From Gigantopelta aegis (taxonomy: Eukaryota; Mollusca; Gastropoda; Neomphalida; Peltospiridae), in contig NC_054701.1 of the NCBI RefSeq assembly GCF_016097555.1, positions 5,409,890 to 5,473,889 on the forward strand: a stretch of DNA of 64,000 nucleotides, in the 5' to 3' direction. Below, in pieces: positions 1 to 11,259 of this stretch. Positions within the stretch are counted from its first letter, which is position 1. Every line of letters starts with the position of its first letter. The position numbers were made by a program, and so were the translations under genes. Below the pieces are notes generated by a model. It had not been told where the DNA came from, made no database searches, and was given only the letters and a program-made list of their open reading frames with translations.

Positions 1-863
1 TGGCTATAATTTCAGTGTAAAAAGAACCACACACACATTTGCTATTGACATACGAAAGCACAACAGTAAATATGTTATTGCACGTAATCGGCTAGCCGCG
101 GCAGTGTGTAGGACACGTACTTCTGTATTTAAGACGCGTTTATTTTTTTGATGTGACATTATTACACACAATATATTATTACTAAATTATGAATTAATGT
201 TGTTCAAACAGAACTAATGACTCACGATTTAGATGACGTAGATATAGTTCATATCATATAATAATCAGCCCCCATGACGTCACTGGTTCAAGCGGACGCC
301 ATTTTGATTAGATAGTGGAAGGAGTTCACTACGGTAGACGAATTTGTATTATGACAGACAAACAGGGTCATATTTTTCAGCACTATTGTACCAGTAAGTA
401 TTTTACCATGTATTCTTCGTTGTGTCAACATATTACAAACAAATGTTAACCAGTTATTTGTTTATGAAGATTTCGACAATTATTCCCGCTCTCCTAACAA
501 GGTCAACGACTGTTGAAAACGAAAAAAGGGAGCAGTCATTGTTTTACTCTGTTGACTGCGTCATATAGTTGAGTCATGACGTATCATCAAACTACGTGAC
601 CATAAATCATAATAAATCATTATTGGGTGATGGTGGTGGTGATATTTGTTTTAATCATGCCAATAATTAAATAAATTCTTTAAAGTAGCCCATGTTTTAA
701 TATATATAGGCCCCTATTTATTTTATTTTATTTTTTTGGTTGTCACAAGTTTAGATCATAGTGTTGCAAATACTGTCCCAAATACTGTTATAAATATGAT
801 ATTCAAAGATTTTCACACCTTTTGTAATATATATATTTATTAAAGGTCATATTCTAATTCAGT
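1..863. other. AT-rich stretch with a possible promoter and first exon
   Basis: No long open frame is present. A perfect CRE-like TGACGTCA lies at 275-282 and a YY1-like CGCCATTTTG near 298. They are followed at 351 by ATG and 14 codons that run into a strong donor (A|GTAAGT, donor GT at 394). This could be a promoter plus first coding exon (MTDKQGHIFQHYCT, phase 1), but no matching second exon was found, so it may equally be chance or part of a repeat. The rest is AT-rich without recognisable structure. Confidence 0.3.
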
Positions 864-1519
864 CTATATTTACTCAGAACCAAAATGTTAACAACTACAA
901 AAAATTACTCTCCTACTTTTAATTACCGTTACATTTCCCCCAAATTTTGTCCACACACAAGTTGTGAAAAAACCATTACAGTGACACAGATTCCACATAT
1001 GAGACTAACGATGTCGCCAGTATCGACTTTGCTGAGATAGCAAAATACATGCAGTTTTCTGCCATCTGCCATTTTACTTTTTTTATGGAATACTCTTCAA
1101 GAAGGGTGAAAGCCTCCAAAGTATGTGACATAATTAATATAAAATCAATGATATTTAGTGGTATATTTAAACAAACAAAAAATAATTTTAAAAATTAATA
1201 TGACGTCATCACGTTTGCTTTTATATCATAACTTGTTATGACGTTGCTAGATTAAGTCATATCCTTTCACCCCTCTTGGAGAATATTCCATAAAAAGTCA
1301 AAATGGCAGCCGGCACAAAAGTACATGCTTTTTGCCCTATGTGATCTCAGTGAAGTCAATATTGGTGACATGGTAATCATCTAGTATGTGGAATCTGCGT
1401 CATTGCAATGGTTTTTCCTAGATTTCTGTCAGGACAAAATGTGAGTGAAATCTAACGAAAAATAAAGGTAGGAGAGCAATTTTTGTTAGTTGTTAACATT
1501 TTGGTTCGGACAGTAGAAG
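864..1519. mobile_element. Foldback (inverted-repeat) element
   Basis: Two arms of about 260 bp (roughly 864-1121 and 1257-1519) are imperfect reverse complements around a 135-bp AT-rich loop. The outer ends pair as GAACCAAAATGTTAACAAC against GTTGTTAACATTTTGGTTC, and the inner ends around GGAATA(C/T)TCT. No coding capacity is seen. This is a non-autonomous foldback or MITE-like DNA element; its superfamily is not determined. Confidence 0.6.
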
Positions 1520-1527
1520 CAACGCTA

Positions 1528-2080
1528 AGGTTAACGGCAGTCACTTTTCGGACTCTTGTTTTTGCTTCATACACAATAACATATCCAATGTTAATTTTTT
1601 TATATGATATATTTGACAAAAGGTACTTGATTTCTTTTATCTTTTAAAACTTAAAATTAATATCTTGTCCAGAATTATGAAAAAAAAAAAATACAAGCCT
1701 GTAAACAGCGTTGAATGCTTGTTATAGAAAATTGACGGGTCAAGGTTTGTCAGCCATTTTTAATTTTAATGTGAGAAGCATTGTAATAATATAGCTAATT
1801 TTGAATTTGATGTCACTTTGCATCTCCATACAAAAAACTTAAACTGGGTACACAATGTTTCCGTTTTAAGAATGCTGGAAAAATTCAAATGCAAAATTGC
1901 TATTGAATTATTATTTTTTTAACATTACTAATGTACCTGAATGTGTTTGAAGAAAATGTTGTCATTAAAAAGTTGTACCTTTTACGAAATATGGATTCCA
2001 AATTAAATTACGGTAAGATATGCTATATTTATTGTGTACGAAGCCAAAACAAGGGTGCGAAAAGTGACTGTTGTCAACCT
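1528..2080. mobile_element. MITE with ~50-bp inverted repeats and TA flanks
   Basis: The ends are imperfect inverted repeats of about 50 bp: AGGTTAACGGCAGTCACTTT at the left and the complement of AAAGTGACTGTTGTCAACCT at the right. Both sides carry TA (1526-1527 and 2081-2082), which suggests a Tc1/mariner-type target. The interior is AT-rich and non-coding. The right end runs directly into the TTAA target of the next element. Confidence 0.55.
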
Positions 2081-2083
2081 TAA

Positions 2084-2975
2084 AGGGACATTTCTGAGTT
2101 TGCTGCAATTTTTAAGATGTTATCGACTAACCGAGACTTTTTAACGATTGTAATTACATATCAAATATATTTTTCTGCATAAAATATTAGTGGCTGTATA
2201 TTAACCTTCTGACTACTGCAGGCGAGATATCTCAGTCGATATACTGTACACTGTATACAGTGCATTCCCCAATTCATATTTCCCGCCGTTTTGCACACGA
2301 CACTCACCGGAAACAGGGATCGATAGCTGATTGTGACAGCTAATTTTATAATAAATTTGATCGTTTTACCAACAACGAAAATTACCAAATATTGCAATAT
2401 GAATCTTAGTTCGGGTTTAAAAAAAAATTCTGGTCAGAAAACCTGTTATTGGGAATAATGGACATAAATACTGGACAGCTGGCCACAAATGCCCGTAAGT
2501 AAACGCAACTTTTTGCCTAATTTTAATCACCATTAGCCGATCTAAAATAATACAAATTACAAAAAAAGACACGAAAATAATACTTACCGATTCATATATG
2601 AACTTTATTTCATGTATTTATAAAACATTTAAGTGAATATATGTGAGTAAAAATTATAAACTTGTACCCACTCAACGTGGTTTTTGTTAAAAATTAATCC
2701 AGTAGTCTAAAGGTTTCTGTTTCTGACCATTCTAATATTTGTACTAGGTTAAATTTCATTTTATTTCCTAAAAAATGTTTTTTCATACGTACAAAATTAT
2801 TTGAAGACAATATCCAGTTTGGGCTTCTTACAAATATTTAGATGACCAGAAACACATTGAATATACAGACACTGATATTTTAAATAAGAAAATATATTTA
2901 ATATATAAGTTTAATCGTAGAACTATTTTATTAGTCGGAAACATCTTACAATGCAGCAAACTCAGGAATGTCCCT
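2084..2975. mobile_element. TTAA-flanked non-autonomous DNA transposon, copy 1
   Basis: TTAA at 2080-2083 and 2976-2979 flanks inverted termini of about 24 bp (AGGGACATTTCTGAGTTTGC / complement of GCAAACTCAGGAATGTCCCT). A second copy of the family is at 50274-51096. Relative to that copy this one has about 510 extra bases (2206-2716). The extra part contains a segment also found at 26105-26215, so it is either an insertion here or a deletion there. A TTAA target with AGGG termini suggests Kolobok or piggyBac kin; no transposase is encoded. Confidence 0.7.
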
Positions 2976-3886
2976 TTAAGTGACTAAAGGCACATGCTTC
3001 ACATTACTCAATAACATGCAAACTCGCTATTTTGTACAAAGCGCATGTTACCAAGGCAGTACTTTGTCTAAAATCCAGGGTAACTTTTCTTTTTTTGGTG
3101 TGGGGTGGGGATTGGGGGTTGGTAAAACGGTAATCATACCATTTCTTTTCTTTTCTTCTAAATATTCTAGATGGAGACAAATAAGGACATTTAAACCCCA
3201 TGTTGAGTGGTACAGCCATTATTCCCAATCACTGTTTTCCTAACCACATTTTAAAAAAAACTAATTTCAATTCATATCCCAATATTTTTTCTTATTGGTA
3301 AAACTATCGAATTAGCTGTTACAATCAGCTATAGATTCCTCCCAATGACTGCAACATTCTGCCATTATTGTCTGTGTTCTATTTGGGTGAAAATTAAAGG
3401 AGAGTGGCTGTGCAACCCCCACACCACCCTTTAAAAAAACAAGAAGGGACAATGTTTTAATATTATTTTAATAAAGTCTTGAGAGTTTATCAAAAACAAT
3501 AAAGATTTTTGTAAAGTGATCCCCTAATGTAGGATAAAAAATTATTTTCATTTTATTTCCATCTTCATCGAATAAATTGATCGTTCTATCACCAGCTGAT
3601 AAGAAGTAGTTTCATTTTAATAAAGGCAGTGTATATATCAGTGTTCTCACTGGGTGAATATTAAGGGAGGGTGGCCGCACGACACCCCACCCTTTTAAAA
3701 AAACCCCTGAAAAGCAACCAAAAATAAAGAGGGAAAGTTTGGTTACTAGATATTGTTGTGTGTTGGTCGACTTTTTGGAAAGACATACTTCTTATTTTGC
3801 ACCTTAGTATTTGGTACTGAAAAGTTGGTGCGAAATACATGCAGACTCGTCTTTTATGTACCGTTAGTTGAATCGGAGATGTTTTC
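2976..3886. other. Non-coding stretch with two related repeat fragments
   Basis: No credible gene. Two diverged copies of one short dispersed repeat lie at about 3365-3440 and 3645-3720 (shared cores GTTCT...GGGTGAA and CACCCTTTAAAAAAAC). The small open frames around 3000-3250 have no supporting features. Confidence 0.35.
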
Positions 3887-4068
3887 CAGGGCTGACCCTC
3901 TACAGTGCCAAATTAGCCAATTGCTAATTTTTATACATAATGGCTACAAAATTTAGTCATTGGCTAATAAAATATTCATCAAATTAACCACATTTTAATA
4001 AATTTCAAGGTAATACTCTTAATTTTAGAAAATTGGCTAAATGAAAACTTGTTCCAGTGTGAGCCCTG
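3887..4068. mobile_element. Short hAT-like MITE
   Basis: Termini CAGGGCTGAC and complement of GTGAGCCCTG bound a 182-bp AT-rich segment. It also has matching subterminal TTGGCTAA/TTAGCCAA motifs. Target duplication is unclear (T-rich flanks). Terminal CAGGG fits hAT elements. Confidence 0.45.
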
Positions 4069-4134
4069 GTTTTTGGTCTGACATTAACAAGTATTCATTT
4101 TGCTGAACTGATCAAACTTTTACTATTATTATTT

Positions 4135-4290
4135 TAATAAAGATTTTTGTAAAGTGCAGGCTCTAATCTAGAATTGAAAAATTAGAAGTAACTTCTCCCT
4201 TCCCAGAAGAAAGGGGAGAAGTTTGATAAAAATAGGCGAAGTAAACATTTATTGGTACATTTCGTAACGTTTCGCCTGTTTCCACATTCA
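4135..4290. repeat. Dispersed repeat, copy 1
   Basis: This segment matches 29028-29175 on the same strand, sharing TCTAATCTAGAATT, a hairpin-forming CTTCTCCCTT...AAGGGGAGAAG core and TTTCCACA at the end. Family unknown; non-coding. Confidence 0.5.
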
Positions 4291-4312
4291 ATTGGAAAAA
4301 TTCAGAATTTTA

Positions 4313-5218
4313 CATTTGGTTCTAATCGTAATATTTCTATATAAAATACTACTTGCAGTCAGTGACTGCCATTTGTAAAATCTTCAGCTGAAAACAGCTC
4401 CCCTGAATTTTGTATGCTAGTCATTGCTTTCCTCAGAAATTAGCATTTAACTTAATTGTTAAAATGTAAATGTCACCAAACTGATAATAATATACAACAA
4501 TAAAATTAATCTGTTCATGTCAGGCATAAGTGTACAAGCGACAAATTCGACAAACCATAATTTCCATCCCCTAACAACACGCAAACATTTTGAAAGTAAA
4601 ACTGATAATTAAATATAACTAGTAAACAGGATTTCTGCCAGAGGGTAAAACGGGTATGGCACCATACAGTCCTCTACAAAGCAAGTTTAAATTTACTCTT
4701 CCCTGGCCAGTAAAGTATAATATTTTAGTCGCCAGACACTTATATTTAGTAGCCAGCTAATATATACTTGTAATTAAATCGATTTATCTGCCATTTGGTT
4801 CTAATCGTAATATTTCTATATAAAATACTACTTGCAGTCAGTGACTGCCATTTGTAAAATCTTCAGCTGAAAACAGCTCCCCTGAATTTTTTATGCTAGA
4901 GTCGTTGCTTTCCTCAGAAATTAGCATTTAACTTAATTGTTAAAATGTAAATGTCACCAAACTGATAATAATATACAACAATAAAATTAATCTGTTCATG
5001 TCGGGCATAAGTGTACAAGCGACAAATTCGGCAAACCATAATTTCCATCCCCTAACAACACGCAAACATTTTGAAAGTAAAACTGATAATTAAATATAAC
5101 TAGTAAACAGGATTTCTGCCAGAGGGTAAAACGGGTATGGCACCATACAGTCCTCTACAAAGCAAGTTTAAATTTACTCTTCCCTGGCCAGTAAAGTATA
5201 ATATTTTAGTCGCCAGAC
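4313..5218. repeat. 479-bp tandem duplication
   Basis: 4313-4791 is repeated almost identically from 4792. The copies begin at the shared CATTTGG and differ at only a few sites. The duplicated unit contains flanking sequence, the left end of element C and the first ~125 bp of element B. The second copy is interrupted at 5219 by element A. The duplication is therefore younger than the insertion of B into C and older than A. Confidence 0.85.
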
Positions 5219-7359
5219 CAGGGCACAATATTTCACGCGAACCGCCGTTCTGTTCGCGTGTCGGTTACGCAAAATTAAATTTACGCGAACCGCAAATTGG
5301 TTACGTCATGACCTGTAAAGGTTCAGAAATTAAAGCTTGCAAACTTCACGATTACAGGAAGTTTATTCATCCAAACATACTACTACTAGTACTAGTGTTC
5401 CGACAAATGTTTAAGGCTGAATTTTAGATACTTTATGCGCAGCAAACCAGTAAACAATATTATATTGGAACAGTTGTAACTTGCGACCAGTCTAAACTTT
5501 AAAAAAAGTTTTAAAAAAATGTGCTCAGACCACTAGGGACGGCTAAATTATCTACTGCTATTTTATCTCTTAAAGGTATATATGTAAATATAATATTGGA
5601 TTGGCTATAATTTTGCATATGTTAAAAACAGTTTTAACGTAAACAGGAATCCAAAAGTGTCACAAAAATTAAAAAATACTAACATTGCATAATGAGCTTT
5701 AAAAAACCCAAAACATTTGGAACGTCACTGTAGTATAGAAGTACCATCAATAAAGTGAAAGTAGCATAGCCAACGCAAAACGTAAAAAGGAATCCCTCCA
5801 AATGGTATGTATATATTTTAAAGGCATAGCACCCATTACGCACAGTACGCATGTGCGTAATGCAAAAACAAAATCCGGTAATAGGTCGAGGCTGTCTGTA
5901 ATTGTTCTATAAAATATCCTCTTAAAATTGACTCGAAAAAAGATTACAAAAAAAAAGCCTCCGAAAAGACTCAGACTGCATCTACAGGCATCCTGATTTT
6001 CAAAATTTTCACATATCCCCGCTCGGGCATGCCTTTGGCGTGCGTAATGCTAAGAACATTTCTGGCTACGCCCCTGTATTTTGTTTCAGTACTTGGGCTG
6101 ATATTCAGTTCTTTTATAATATTTCAACGTAATTTTGAGGTAACCGATCAGGTAACCCACGGGTTACGCAAATATAATTCATGTAACCGAACAATTGGTT
6201 ACCTAGGTAAAAACCACGTGCACCGACTTCCGGTTCCCTCAGATTTCGAAATATTGTACCCTGCAGACACTTATATTTAGTAGCCAGCTAATATATACTT
6301 GTAATTAAATCGATTCATCTGCCATTTTACAGCACATTACTAATGTAGTAATTGTTATTAGGAATGCATTGGAATGAACTCGTGAAGAGGTGATTCGTAG
6401 TTGTTAAATAGTAATTACAAGTTACTGTTTGTGTCCAGTTCCACTAAAACAGTGAATGACTGTTAACTATCATTATCAAATTGCGTACCCAATAATTGTA
6501 TTAAACGAATTTAAGCGAATTACTATTATAATGGCACTGCTAAGATATGCATTTAAATTGCAGTACTCATTAAAAGTTAAATAAAAGCATTGTTATGATA
6601 TATACAAGGCTTCAACGTGTTACTAGTAGTTACCAATCGGCTACCTTACTTTGGTTTAAATAATATTTATTTTCGTCTTGCCTTGTAAATCCATAAATAC
6701 TGTTTTGTAAATAGTTATGTCTTTAAAGCCGTCTAAAATCGAGTCATGAAAATAGCAACATGTTTTCATCCTCCACTGGTGAACATGACTTCCGACGTGA
6801 TTAAAACGACATTCACGACTGGACACGTCGTTATCGTGGAGGGCCGCGTTATCACGATAAGCACGAGACGATTGAAGCGCAGCATAACACATATACAAGT
6901 CAACATTTAAAATAATTAACGTTTGAGTTTCAAACAGACAAGTAAAGACATACAGTGGCTCAACAATCTCATTTTAATACATATATAAAACCTGGCTCTA
7001 AATGGGATAGGACCGACTTGATCCAGAACTGAACTGGGGTAGAATTATTTCCAAACGCTTGATATTCAAGTTAAGGGAGATAACATCATAACGAAGTATT
7101 ACCTCCCCATTAACGTCACCGTGTTTACTCTTGAATACTGGAAATTGTTATTCAGTCTGATTAACATGTCTCAAACTTTTATTTTTCAAACAAACTACTG
7201 ATAGAAAACATGTTTTATGGAAGATAACTTGCTACTGGTCCACAGTGTTTTCCAATGTCCAGTTTTCTTTACAGATTAAAGTAAAATTATTGGACAGTCG
7301 CCAACTGGCGAATGTGATTTTATTTTTTAGTCGCCATGGCAAGTATTTTACTCGCTTTG
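5148..7359 (-). mobile_element. Element B, copy 1 (interrupted by element A)
   Basis: This is an inverted copy of the complete element at 18047-19169. It begins CAGTCCTCTACAAAGC and ends ...TTTTACTCGCTTTG, with a diverged 5-bp target duplication (CCATA 5143-5147, CCATC 7360-7364) that matches the uninterrupted site in element C. Without the insertion it is about 1160 bp. No transposase frame is present; the small minus-strand frame at 6656-6898 lies inside and is probably chance. Confidence 0.75.
5219..6263. mobile_element. Element A, 1045-bp hAT-like non-autonomous element
   Basis: Terminal inverted repeats CAGGGCACAATATTTC and complement of GAAATATTGTACCCTG are flanked by a perfect 5-bp duplication CAGAC (5214-5218, 6264-6268). 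The empty site survives in the first copy of the tandem duplication (near 4734), which proves the insertion boundaries. Subterminal GGTTAC(G/A) motifs recur. A shortened relative is at 37549-37882. No coding capacity is evident. Confidence 0.85.
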
Positions 7360-7560
7360 CCATCTCCAAATATTTTTGTAGATTTTTTTTTTTTTAAGTT
7401 AACCTTTTGACAAAATTAGTTACTCTCATCATTACTGTATGATATTCTTAACCCTAACCCTAAACTTAACCAATTTTCTTTCTGGGGTTGACTGGTTGAA
7501 TTCAATTTCATTGCACCATACCCAAAACTTTCTTTCTTGCAGAAAAACTAGCAAGTAAAC

Positions 7561-8158
7561 AAGTAAATAAACATAGCAGTATTGTTTTATTTTGACATTG
7601 GTTACAATTAATTTGCCAGATTGCTACAAAAGCAACACACCTCACCCGCCTGATCTGCATATTCGTGATAATTTGGAACACCTCGGCTGATTGCGAATAA
7701 AATAGGCTGAAGTGTTCCAAATGATCGGAATATTCTGATAGAAGTACGACTTACGCTTACATATGATATATCCAATGAAAACAGTTAATATATGTTATAT
7801 TAATTAAGGAAGACACCACTGTTTCCTTTTTTTAACAAAAACTTTTAGTTTCTGTTTCAATTTGTAAAAAAATTATATAAATTAACAGTGTAAACTTTTC
7901 ACCTTGCAAATTTGTTTAGGGGAGCGGGTTTTTTTTAGTTGCGTGAGATATGTTATACGGGCATGGGGTGCGATCGTTAAACGACAGTCACTGCTTCCAG
8001 TAATTAAAAAAAACAGTAGTTGATAATGTGCCGTTATGTTAAAATTAAAGTATTAATTGGTATTTTCTGGCATAACTGAAATGAATGTGGCCGAGCATAA
8101 ACAACGCTTAACTGGTCATAGCATACAGCACCACATGTCACTTTGAAAAACAATACTA
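7561..8158. other. No gene seen
   Basis: AT-rich sequence without convincing open frames or inverted ends. The short minus-strand frame at 7508-7720 straddles the element C boundary and has no recognisable domain. Confidence 0.4.
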
Positions 8159-8389
8159 GCCTGGCAGGATTTCTGCCAGAGGGTAAAATGGGTATGGCGC
8201 CATACCCAAAAATGTTTGCAGATTTGTTTTATAAGTTAACATTTTGACAAAATTAATTAAACTTATCATTACTGTATCATGATTTTCTTAACCCTAACCC
8301 AAAACTGAACTCATTCCCTGTTGACTAGTTGCATTCAATTCCATAAAGCCATACCCAAAAATGTCTATCTGGCAGAAAGACTGCCTGGT
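8159..8389 (+). mobile_element. Element C, uninterrupted 231-bp copy
   Basis: The ends are inverted repeats (CCTGGCAGGATTTCTGCCAG and complement of CTGGCAGAAAGACTGCCTGG). Each end is itself a hairpin, because CTGGCAG pairs with CTGCCAG. Inside, TGGGTATGGC is repeated in inverse near the far end. It is a terminal-hairpin MITE; no clear target duplication. Related ends occur near 10715 and 54087. Confidence 0.65.
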
Positions 8390-8571
8390 TTACAGGTGTA
8401 TCTGAAGAATGTCAACATTAGACTACGACATGTTACGTATTTAATCTCTTCAAAACAGAAACTGGCATAAGTATTAAAATTTATTGGTTGATTTTGATAA
8501 TAAATTGAACAAGGTATTAAAACATTGCATTAAATCAATTGTACACATACGCAGAAACCATTTCTCGTTAA

Positions 8572-9300
8572 AGGGACAGTCAAATCAAACAAGAGCCTTA
8601 TGTGTTGGAGAGATGCATACCCGGATCACCAACATATACTGAAACATTAACAAATGAAAAACGCATAATTTTAGAGTTAATAAAAAGACATGATTATTCC
8701 TGCTACCTGGGGACAGCCATTTTGTTTTGTTTTGTGGGGTCCGGTGCTATAGCTTGGGGTGAAGTGACGTCAGCTCTGACCAACTCCTGTATGCATAGTG
8801 TAAACAAACACTCTAATTTGCAAGGCACTTCGCTTTCATCAACCTGACTTGTAAAACAACATAAAAGACTTGATAGTATAATAAACTATTTAATTTCAAT
8901 TTGTATCAATAGAATGAAGTGGAGTTAAAGTATTTTTCTCGCTTAAAAATCCAAAGAAAAAATACATATTATTAGGCCTATTGGTAGAGTACGTTGGAGC
9001 AAAAATGACCACTCAAGATACCCAAGTGATAATTTTCTTTTCTTTTCTTTGAGACTAGGTAATTGGTCAGTTTTCTTCTGATTTTAGATGGGAAAGTCTA
9101 CTTAATCAAGGGTTTTACAGAATTATTTACAGTAATAAAGCAGGACAGCTGATACTGTCCATTACAATTTTAGGGATGTCTGCACGGTTATCACACAATA
9201 CCCTGTGATCTTAATAAAAGAGGCACATATTTTTTTTAGTGTGTCTTAGACACATCGACTGGGGAATTTTCAGTCCTGATATCATGATATTCAGTGTTTA
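8572..9300 (+). repeat. Dispersed repeat D, copy 1 (TTAA/AGGGACAGTC start)
   Basis: It starts at TTAA|AGGGACAGTC (8568-8571), the same type of end as the TTAA elements, but no matching right end is seen. From about 8790 it matches 13742-14210 closely (GTGTAAACAAAC, CCTGACTTGTAAAACAACAT and ACCACTCAAGATACCC). The 81-codon plus frame at 8602-8847 lies in the unmatched left part and has no known domain. Confidence 0.55.
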
Positions 9301-9397
9301 AAGCACACCACAAAACATTTATGGGTAGTTTCTTAGAATATTATATTACATAGGCTTACCGGTGCAGTTTAATAGACGCGTGTCATGAAAATCTCTC

Positions 9398-9725
9398 ACT
9401 GGGCTCAAAATAGGAAGTAAAATATGGCCTGCTGGTTTTTTGTTTGAGAAAAAATATAGCCTGCTCGAAATCATACAGCACAGGGTGGGTTTGGAATGGT
9501 GTGTGGATAATTGTGACCTCTGAGATGTATTCTAAAATTTAGAGCATTAATTTTATTAAATTAAAATATAACAGAATCACAAGTTCAGCCTCAGCTAAAT
9601 ATAATAAATACATCTGTCTTTTGAAAAATTGCCTGCAATATTTTTGTAATTTTAGCAGGTGAATTGTTTTTTTCAGCTGCAAGGTAAAATTTTTTTTTAC
9701 TTTTTGCAAGCCGCTATTTCCATCC
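9398..9725 (-). mobile_element. Element E, inverted copy
   Basis: Reverse-complement relative of 23714-24096, with ends GGGCTCAAAATAGGAAG and complement of GCAAGCCGCTATTTC. hAT-like termini; AT-rich, non-coding; more diverged than the other copy. Confidence 0.55.
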
Positions 9726-10539
9726 GTTACCATGTAACATACTAAAAAATATAGTTTGACTTTTTCCTATGACTTTTTTCTCTTGACTTTTTCTTTTGAC
9801 TTTATTTCCATTACTTTTTCCTTTGACTTTTTCCCTACAATCCTAATTATTACCCCAACAGATACTCATAACGGGGGAAATAAAAATCGTCATTTCTCAT
9901 GCATTGGTTTAATGTACATTACTATTGGACGTTTTGACACCAACAAACCAATCACCTTGTCAGTACTAAATATGACATCAAAATTTGGCAAAACACACAC
10001 AATGACGTCACGTAGTGTAAAGTGTTTACATTTACGTCTTTCTGGTTTCAGTGTTAATCTTGTAATAAAATGGTAGTTTAATGCAATTCATTATAGATTT
10101 TTTTTTTTTACAGAATATATAGAACTTTGGGTTTTGAAAATTATCTGTGAACCATGAATAAAATACAAAGTTAAGCAATACTCAGAGCAGTAAAGTAGTT
10201 TACGTCGTTTCTATATACATGGACGTGTAGCCAATGTAGGCTATATATTGAAAATAACGGCTTTAAAAAACCCAAATAGCTGGGGTAATAAATAGAATAA
10301 CAAACTTGGTACCAGTTATTAAATTTATATCTCTTGTGAAATAATGTTCGCTAAAGCTCACTCTGGACATAAATTTGATAATAACTGGTAACTTGTTTAT
10401 TATCCTCTATACATACCACAGCAGAGAATATTTTGTTCAGTTTCATGTCACTATTCACTATGCAAGTTTCAGAGATTGCTAAACAATTTTAAAACATTAA
10501 ACAGTAGTTGACTAGAAATATCACTAATTAATAAAGATT
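9726..10539. other. Low-complexity and AT-rich stretch, no gene
   Basis: 9750-9840 is a run of degenerate GACTTTTTC units that keeps a plus-strand frame open by composition. The remainder is AT-rich, with no splice-bounded coding exon recognised. Confidence 0.35.
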
Positions 10540-10980
10540 TTGAAAACAAAATGTTCCCTGCTAGGTGGTTTTGAAATTGGACAAGTGCTGCATTTCATGT
10601 GCTTTGACATATTTTTAAGCAGTAGTTCTTTTACTATCATCTATTTAAAAATTAAAAATGTATGTCGATTATTTTCCAATAATTTTTGGTACATAATTTT
10701 ACCCTTCCTAACTTCTGGCAGAAAACCTGGATGGGTTCTGATGATCATGGGGCACTGAAGTAAACAAGTATTTTCCATAAATTAGAACCATTTGAGGGCC
10801 TCTACATGGTTATAGAGTTGCAACTTGCAGCTACTTAAATAATGGTTCAGCTTATATTACTATTCAAATGCATCATATCACATTGAAGTTTTGCGTCTTG
10901 ATCCGTTTCTCACAAACTATTAGTCCTACATCAATAAAACTTGGTTTATAATTGCATCAGTTAATTAATTAATTAATCAT
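10540..10980 (+). repeat. Dispersed repeats Q and J
   Basis: 10540-10720 matches 54120-54270 (CTAGGTGGTT, GAAATTGGA, CAGCAGTTCT-type core) and ends near a CTTCTGGCAGAAAACC terminus like element C. 10690-10800 also resembles 19255-19390. From about 10884 a short dispersed repeat J (TTTCTCACAAACTAT, ATAAAACTTGGTTTATA) recurs at 15575 and 17490. Confidence 0.45.
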
Positions 10981-10992
10981 TTAACTAAAATA

Positions 10993-11148
10993 CAGTGAAA
11001 CCTGTCTAAAATGGACCCTGAATATACTGAAATCCTGTCAAAACCGGACATATTTTCTCCTATTTAAACCATGTATTAAAACTCTGATAAAACCGGAACC
11101 TGTCCATTTTGGAAACTGGACTGATTTTTGGTTCAGAAATGTAAAATC
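10993..11148 (+). mobile_element. Tigger/mariner-like MITE, decayed copy
   Basis: It starts at TA|CAGTGAAACCTGTCTAAA and ends near GGTTCAGAAATGTAAA, which corresponds to the right end of the well-preserved copy at 52802-52970. Non-coding, diverged. Confidence 0.5.
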
Positions 11149-11259
11149 CTTTATTAATTAACCTGAACAAACTGGCGTAGTTTAAACGAATGAAGAGTCA
11201 GTTTGACGAAAACACAACTACCAGAAAGCAATGCTGATCGGAATATATGCTGTGCAGCA

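Larger units (their letters stand above)
5105..7560 (+). mobile_element. Element C (host of nested B and A), interrupted copy
   Basis: The left end (GGATTTCTGCCAGAGGGTAA) matches the start of the uninterrupted copy at 8159-8389. Its continuation resumes after 7360 (CCAAATATTTTTGTAGATTT, then the CTTAACCCTAACCC stretch and a CATACCCAAAA tail). Element B lies between. Non-coding, small terminal-hairpin element. Confidence 0.6.

Noticed and set aside
7444-7470. Telomere-like CTTAACCCTAACCCTAAAC
   Set aside because: Only about two repeats, and the same motif (AACCCTAACCC) is an ordinary internal part of element C at 8289; not an interstitial telomere.
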